From Chryseobacterium luteum (GTDB taxonomy: Bacteria > Bacteroidota > Bacteroidia > Flavobacteriales > Weeksellaceae), in assembly GCF_000737785.1 (NCBI RefSeq), contig NZ_JPRO01000001.1, positions 248,001 to 312,000 of the forward strand: 64,000 nucleotides of DNA. The letters run 5' to 3'. The notes beneath the pieces were generated by a model. It was not told the DNA's origin. It made no database searches and saw only the letters and a list, made by a program, of their open reading frames with translations. Shown one piece after another: positions 60,516 to 64,000 of this stretch. The number at the start of each line of letters is the position of its first letter. Position 1 is the stretch's first letter. A program made the position numbers and the translations under genes.

Positions 60516-61397
60516 ATGAGAGCCTACAATACCAAACATTTCCTGAAGATCCTTTTCAGTATGCACAAAAGCGATACCATGAAGATCCTTTTTCCGACGA
60601 TGCTGCTGGTGGGGTTTTATTCCTGGGGAATCCAGTATCTGGAAGTGGAATACCTTCATCTTACCACAAAATCCAGGGTAAGTAATGTTGGAATGATCCA
60701 TTCCCTTTTAGGCTTTGTTCTTTCACTGCTGTTGGTTTTCAGAACGAATACAGCCTACGACAGATGGTGGGAAGGCAGAAAGCTTTGGGGGAAGCTGGTG
60801 AATGATACCAGAAATTTTGCCGTAAAGATCAATGCTATTTTGGGTGACAACCGGCAGGATGCAGAACAGATTGCAAGGTATCTGAAGTATTTTCCGCATT
60901 TCTTAGCCAAGCATCTTTCACAGGAATCCACAAGACTGGCTTTGGATGAAGACTATTCCGAAATTGAAAAATCACTGAAACATCACGGCCCAAGTGAAAT
61001 TGTAATTCTTTTGACCCATAAACTCAATCAGCTGAAAAAAGAAGGTAAGATATCAGATCTCGAGATGCTGTATCTTGACACTCAGCTTTCCGGGTTTCTG
61101 GATGTGTGCGGTGGCTGCGAGAGAATTAAAAATACACCTATTCCCTATTCCTATTCTTCGTTTGTTAAGAAATTTATCATCTTATATGTACTGGCACTTC
61201 CGGTTGCCTATGTGATTACGATCGGACTTCTGATGATTCCTCTTACTGTATTTGTCTATTATGTCCTGATGAGCCTGGAACTCATTGCCGAGGAAATTGA
61301 AGATCCTTTTAATAATGATGAAAACGATATTCCGATGGAAGCACTGGCTCAGAATATTGAGAAAAGTGTTCATCAAATTATGGGTTTAAAAAAGTAA
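60516..61397 (+). CDS. Bestrophin-family anion channel
   Basis: 293 residues from ATG 60516 (RAYNTKHFLKILFSMHKSDT); a GTG three codons earlier is also in frame. Membrane helix pairs include LFPTMLLVGFYSWGIQYLEV and MIHSLLGFVLSLLLVFRTNT with the bestrophin signature YDRWWEGRKLWGKLVNDTRN. The C-terminal helices have YVLALPVAYVITIGLLMIPL and EEIEDPFNNDENDIPMEALA. Bacterial bestrophins form pentameric channels. Convergent with the next gene through a shared terminator. Confidence 0.92.
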   Translation: MRAYNTKHFLKILFSMHKSDTMKILFPTMLLVGFYSWGIQYLEVEYLHLTTKSRVSNVGMIHSLLGFVLSLLLVFRTNTAYDRWWEGRKLWGKLVNDTRNFAVKINAILGDNRQDAEQIARYLKYFPHFLAKHLSQESTRLALDEDYSEIEKSLKHHGPSEIVILLTHKLNQLKKEGKISDLEMLYLDTQLSGFLDVCGGCERIKNTPIPYSYSSFVKKFIILYVLALPVAYVITIGLLMIPLTVFVYYVLMSLELIAEEIEDPFNNDENDIPMEALAQNIEKSVHQIMGLKK

Positions 61398-61419
61398 AAT
61401 CAACCCTAAAGGTTGATTT
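61397..61419. terminator. Convergent terminator hairpin
   Basis: Perfect 9-bp stem AAATCAACC (61397-61405) with GGTTGATTT (61411-61419). It sits between the bestrophin stop and the gene at 61406, whose last codons lie in it. T-tract is short, so terminator strength is uncertain. Confidence 0.6.
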
Positions 61420-62005
61420 CTTTCAGTTCTCCGTCCTGTTTTATTTCTACAAACTTACTTTCCCGGTTTCCGGCAGAATAGCCATAGAAAAATGTCTGAT
61501 ATATTGGCGTGGAATACAGATATCCTCCGTAAGCATTGTAAGCATCCGACTGCCCGGTTTGTTTCTGATAACTTGCTGTTGCCGTGAAGTTAACGATCGT
61601 TTCGAGATAATATTTTCCCGGCTTTAATTTCTCAAATTTAAATCGTCCGTGGTCGTCCGTCAAAACTTCGATTCTGTATTTGAACGCTTCCTCAGACATA
61701 TAAACCGTTGTTTTCTTATTCTCGTACTTTTTCCTCATTTTGTAAAATTCATCAAAATAAGGTGTTACAGGAAAAAGCAGCACAACAGTTCCTTTCGGTG
61801 CGTAATGCTTTTCACCAAGAAGAGGCTTTATTCCCCAATTATTTTTCTGTTTGGTAGAAGCAATGCCTTCAATGGTAGATTTTCCGTAACCGATCATGTC
61901 CTGAGCCAGCTTTTTATCAAAGAAAGCTTGCGGGTAATAGGTATTCTGTGCCTGTAAAAATATAAAAGCAAATACCAACAGCAGTAAAGCAGATGTTTTT
62001 TTCAT
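61406..62005 (-). CDS. Exported protein with carboxypeptidase-regulatory-like domain
   Basis: 199 residues. Signal peptide (TSALLLLVFAFIFLQAQ). A beta-sandwich region at about 60-140 (GTVVLLFPVTPYFDEFYKMR, then VLTDDHGRFKFEKLKPGKYY) has the 'DxxGxFxFxxLxPGxYxLE' wording of carboxypeptidase-regulatory/SdrD B-like domains. Tyr- and Gly-rich C-terminus (NAYGGYLYSTPIYQTFFYGY). Function unknown; single gene. Confidence 0.72.
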   Translation of the reverse strand: MKKTSALLLLVFAFIFLQAQNTYYPQAFFDKKLAQDMIGYGKSTIEGIASTKQKNNWGIKPLLGEKHYAPKGTVVLLFPVTPYFDEFYKMRKKYENKKTTVYMSEEAFKYRIEVLTDDHGRFKFEKLKPGKYYLETIVNFTATASYQKQTGQSDAYNAYGGYLYSTPIYQTFFYGYSAGNRESKFVEIKQDGELKEINL

Positions 62006-62060
62006 GTTAATATTTTAAGTCAAATATAAGTATTTTACTATTTTTGAAATAAAAAAATCT

Positions 62061-62681
62061 ATGAAATACTTTTTTCTGCTGTTAATGACCGCGTCATCGT
62101 GGGCCATCGCACAAAAACCATGCGGATTCAAAGACGGGCTGCAGGAAGGAACCTGCAAAGCTTTCTATGATAACGGGCAGCTAAAACAGACTCTCGAATG
62201 GAGAAAAGGGAAAGTTGACGGGGATGCTGTTTATTATTATGAAAACGGGAAAATCCAGGCCAAGGGTGAATACAAAAAGGACTTTAAGGTAAAAGAATGG
62301 TCTTATTATGACAAAAATGGTGTCCTTACTTCAAAAGAGGTCTTCAGAAACGGGGACAAAAATATCTATGACAACAGCTTTACGGCTACTTTCTACACCC
62401 CTTCCGGAGCAGTGGCGGAAATTTCCAATTATAAATTTGCTAAATTACAAGGTGAAAGCAAAACTTTCTACGAAAACGGGAAATCGGTAAAGCAGATCGG
62501 GCAATATGAAAACGGGCTTGCTGTCGGAAAATGGAAAGTATTTTATCCGTCAGGAAAAGTACAGCGCGAAACAGAATTTGCCAACGATAAATGGAACGGA
62601 ACCCGCGTGCATTACCGCGAAGACGGAAGCGTTGAAAAGACAGAGATCTACAGAGACGGAAAATTAATCTCAACAAAATAA
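62061..62681 (+). CDS. Exported MORN-repeat protein (YwqK type)
   Basis: 206 residues. Signal peptide (FFLLLMTASSWAIAQ). Then about seven MORN_2-type repeats with the wording 'xYxNGxxxxxGxY' (KAFYDNGQLKQTLEWRKGKV, VYYYENGKIQAKGEYKK, KTFYENGKSVKQIGQYENG, KVFYPSGKVQRETEFAND). Such proteins are often labelled 'YwqK family antitoxin', a name of little functional value. It is exported and possibly scaffolding in the envelope. Followed after 5 bp by the methyltransferase gene. Confidence 0.85.
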   Translation: MKYFFLLLMTASSWAIAQKPCGFKDGLQEGTCKAFYDNGQLKQTLEWRKGKVDGDAVYYYENGKIQAKGEYKKDFKVKEWSYYDKNGVLTSKEVFRNGDKNIYDNSFTATFYTPSGAVAEISNYKFAKLQGESKTFYENGKSVKQIGQYENGLAVGKWKVFYPSGKVQRETEFANDKWNGTRVHYREDGSVEKTEIYRDGKLISTK

Positions 62682-62686
62682 AAAAA

Positions 62687-63217
62687 TTGGTACAGAAACT
62701 AAAACTGGAAGAGCTTAACAGAATAGATGTGGAAACATTTAAAAAGGTTGAGAAAATTCCATTGGTCATTATTTTAGATAATTTAAGGAGCATGCACAAT
62801 GTGGGGGCATCTTTCAGGACAGCCGACGCTTTTCTTATTGAAAAGATCATCCTTTGCGGTATTACACCACAGCCGCCACACCGCGAGATCCACAAAGCAG
62901 CACTCGGAGCTACGGAAAGTGTGGATTGGAGCCACGAAAGCGACATCAATGTGGCTATTAGCGATTATAAAGGCCGTGGATATGAGATTATCGGAATCGA
63001 ACAGACCACAGACAGCCAAATGATCACTGATTTCAGTATTGATAATTCAAAAAAATATGCGTTGATCTTAGGAAATGAAGTGGAAGGAATCAGTGACGAG
63101 GCTCTTCCGAATATTGACACATTTCTTGAAATCCCACAGCTCGGAACAAAACACTCCCTGAACGTAAGTGTATGCGGCGGAATTGTGATGTGGGAATTCG
63201 CAAAAGCCCTAAAATAA
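62687..63217 (+). CDS. TrmH/SpoU-family RNA 2'-O-methyltransferase
   Basis: 176 residues, SPOUT fold. Motifs: ILDNLRSMHNVGASFRTADA (motif 1), ALILGNEVEGISDEAL (motif 2) and LEIPQLGTKHSLNVSVCGGI (motif 3), which with their Arg, Glu and Ser/Asn form the SAM knot. It methylates ribose of tRNA or rRNA; the specificity is not readable from sequence. The only early start in frame is TTG at 62687; the next ATG is inside motif 1. A TTG start is unusual and would give weak translation. Confidence 0.9.
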   Translation: MVQKLKLEELNRIDVETFKKVEKIPLVIILDNLRSMHNVGASFRTADAFLIEKIILCGITPQPPHREIHKAALGATESVDWSHESDINVAISDYKGRGYEIIGIEQTTDSQMITDFSIDNSKKYALILGNEVEGISDEALPNIDTFLEIPQLGTKHSLNVSVCGGIVMWEFAKALK

Positions 63218-63219
63218 AA

Positions 63220-63253
63220 AAACTGCATATGTCCTTAAAAGACAGTGCAGTTT
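63220..63253. terminator. Terminator-like hairpin after the methyltransferase gene
   Basis: Perfect 8-bp stem AAACTGCA (63220-63227) with TGCAGTTT (63246-63253) and an inner GTC/GAC pair. The plus side lacks a T-run; the minus side has one. Probable terminator with uncertain orientation. Confidence 0.5.
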
Positions 63254-63404
63254 GAAATAAATCTAATAAAAAGTAAAAATGAAAGGCGACAAAGATACCT
63301 TTTTTTTCTTTACGGACAAATTTTAACATCGCTTTTTTTATTTTCTTCTAAAAAAAGTGATGGTTTGAGAAAAAGTTTCATTTAATTTTTTATAAATTAG
63401 CACA

Positions 63405-64000
63405 ATGTTTATCAAGGATTATATCTCAAAAGACTTTCCGTGTTTTAGCCTGACTGACTCAATAGAATCAGCGAGGGATACATTAGAGGATTTTGGCTAT
63501 TCTCATATTTTCATTAAAAAATCCCATCACTTTTACGGAGCTATTGCAAAGGATTTTCTTTACGAAGGCGACGGGATATTAAAGGATCTTGAACACCAGA
63601 TCGAGCGGTTTGCCATCCTGGAAGATAATAATATCATGGACAGCATCCGTCTTTTCTATACGTTCAATGCCAATGTGATTCCGGTGATCAATAAAAATGA
63701 AAAGTATCTTGGGTATATCACCTGTGAAGATATTTTCCAGAATTTCTCCCGCTATCCACTGTTTTCAGAAACCGGAGCCATCCTTACGATAGAAACACCG
63801 GCCAGGAAATATTCGATGACGGAAATCGCCAATATCGTGGAAAGCAACAATTCGAAATTCTATGGAGGATTCATCACATCCATGTCTGATGAAATGATCC
63901 AAATAACCATCAAGATCAGCAATGAAAACCTATCCTCGATAGATGCCACTTTTGACCGGTATGATTACAGAATTGTTCAAAAATACTATTCGGATGAAAA
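63405..64000 (+). CDS. CBS-domain protein (3' end cut by window edge)
   Basis: 198 codons from ATG 63405 with no stop before the edge. CBS pair: FIKDYISKDFPCFSLTDSIE, HIFIKKSHHFYGAIAKDFLY, then MDSIRLFYTFNANVIPVINK and EKYLGYITCEDIFQNFSRYP. The next part, TETPARKYSMTEIANIVESN with KFYGGFITSMSDEMIQITIK, resembles the ACT-like regulatory region of AcuB-type proteins. CBS domains bind adenine nucleotides. The gene is cut at 64000. Confidence 0.85.
   Translation, partial: MFIKDYISKDFPCFSLTDSIESARDTLEDFGYSHIFIKKSHHFYGAIAKDFLYEGDGILKDLEHQIERFAILEDNNIMDSIRLFYTFNANVIPVINKNEKYLGYITCEDIFQNFSRYPLFSETGAILTIETPARKYSMTEIANIVESNNSKFYGGFITSMSDEMIQITIKISNENLSSIDATFDRYDYRIVQKYYSDE

Noticed and set aside
1..64000. 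tRNA or rRNA genes
   Set aside because: No cloverleaf-like or rRNA-like sequence was noticed on either strand; absence is by eye only and a covariance-model scan was not possible.

Overview
The window reads as chromosomal DNA of a Weeksellaceae flavobacterium close to Chryseobacterium. The evidence is: AT-rich sequence; promoters of the Bacteroidetes form (TAnnTTTG at -7); several T9SS type A sorting domains; many small envelope proteins with a ..FSQ or ..AQ signal-peptide end; and familiar Bacteroidetes families (YARHG, DUF2306, DUF2809, DUF2625, flavobacterial RHS/SpvB proteins). No rRNA, tRNA, CRISPR array, integrase or transposase was seen.

Layout. 1-1230: end of an ECF sigma factor gene and a lipoprotein. 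1.4-13.1 kb (minus strand): an accessory toxin locus. A 1215-residue protein of an uncharacterised family, a phage-tail-fibre-like protein and a 704-residue protein ending in a CdiA_C-type tRNase domain are encoded in series. None has a signal peptide. An immunity candidate follows, then an AT-rich array of small genes and decayed toxin and immunity fragments, punctuated by intrinsic terminators. 14.0-16.7 kb: lipoprotein, multi-span membrane protein, histidine kinase and response regulator in one operon. 17.3-19.2 kb: a metacaspase followed by a trypsin-like protease. 19.4-25.2 kb: DUF2625 protein, a HExxH protein, tRNA-binding protein, 3'-5' exonuclease and DUF59 protein, then a sulfurtransferase and an HMG-CoA-lyase-like enzyme. 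25.5-29 kb: sulfate assimilation (CysH-CysD-CysN) with an Rrf2 regulator and a palindromic operator that covers the -33 box of cysH. 29.1-31.5 kb: pepT, a TonB-C-like protein and a small Cys-rich peptide.

31.5-48.7 kb is a second accessory island on the minus strand. It holds two tandem tail-fibre-like secreted proteins, an S8 protease with a T9SS signal, a LamG-like T9SS protein, a 3415-residue SpvB/FG-GAP/RHS protein with a 225-residue C-terminal effector domain, and an overlapping membrane-anchored immunity candidate, closed by a 14-bp perfect terminator stem. A decayed AraC gene lies beside it. 49-64 kb is mostly housekeeping: thiL, thioesterase, flavoprotein, envelope proteins, two thioredoxin-fold proteins, mutS, cupin, bestrophin, MORN-repeat protein, an rRNA/tRNA methyltransferase and the start of a CBS-domain gene. 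Three tandem small genes (55937-56495), each 50-54 residues with a GG leader and a C-terminal Cys-Cys, sit in this stretch.

The most interesting material is the pair of polymorphic toxin loci, one cytosolic and fibre-associated, the other T9SS/RHS-type. Next come the punctuated array of orphan toxin and immunity remnants, the metacaspase-trypsin pair and the GG-leader peptide cluster. All functional assignments are from reading the sequence and from memory of families; no searches were run.
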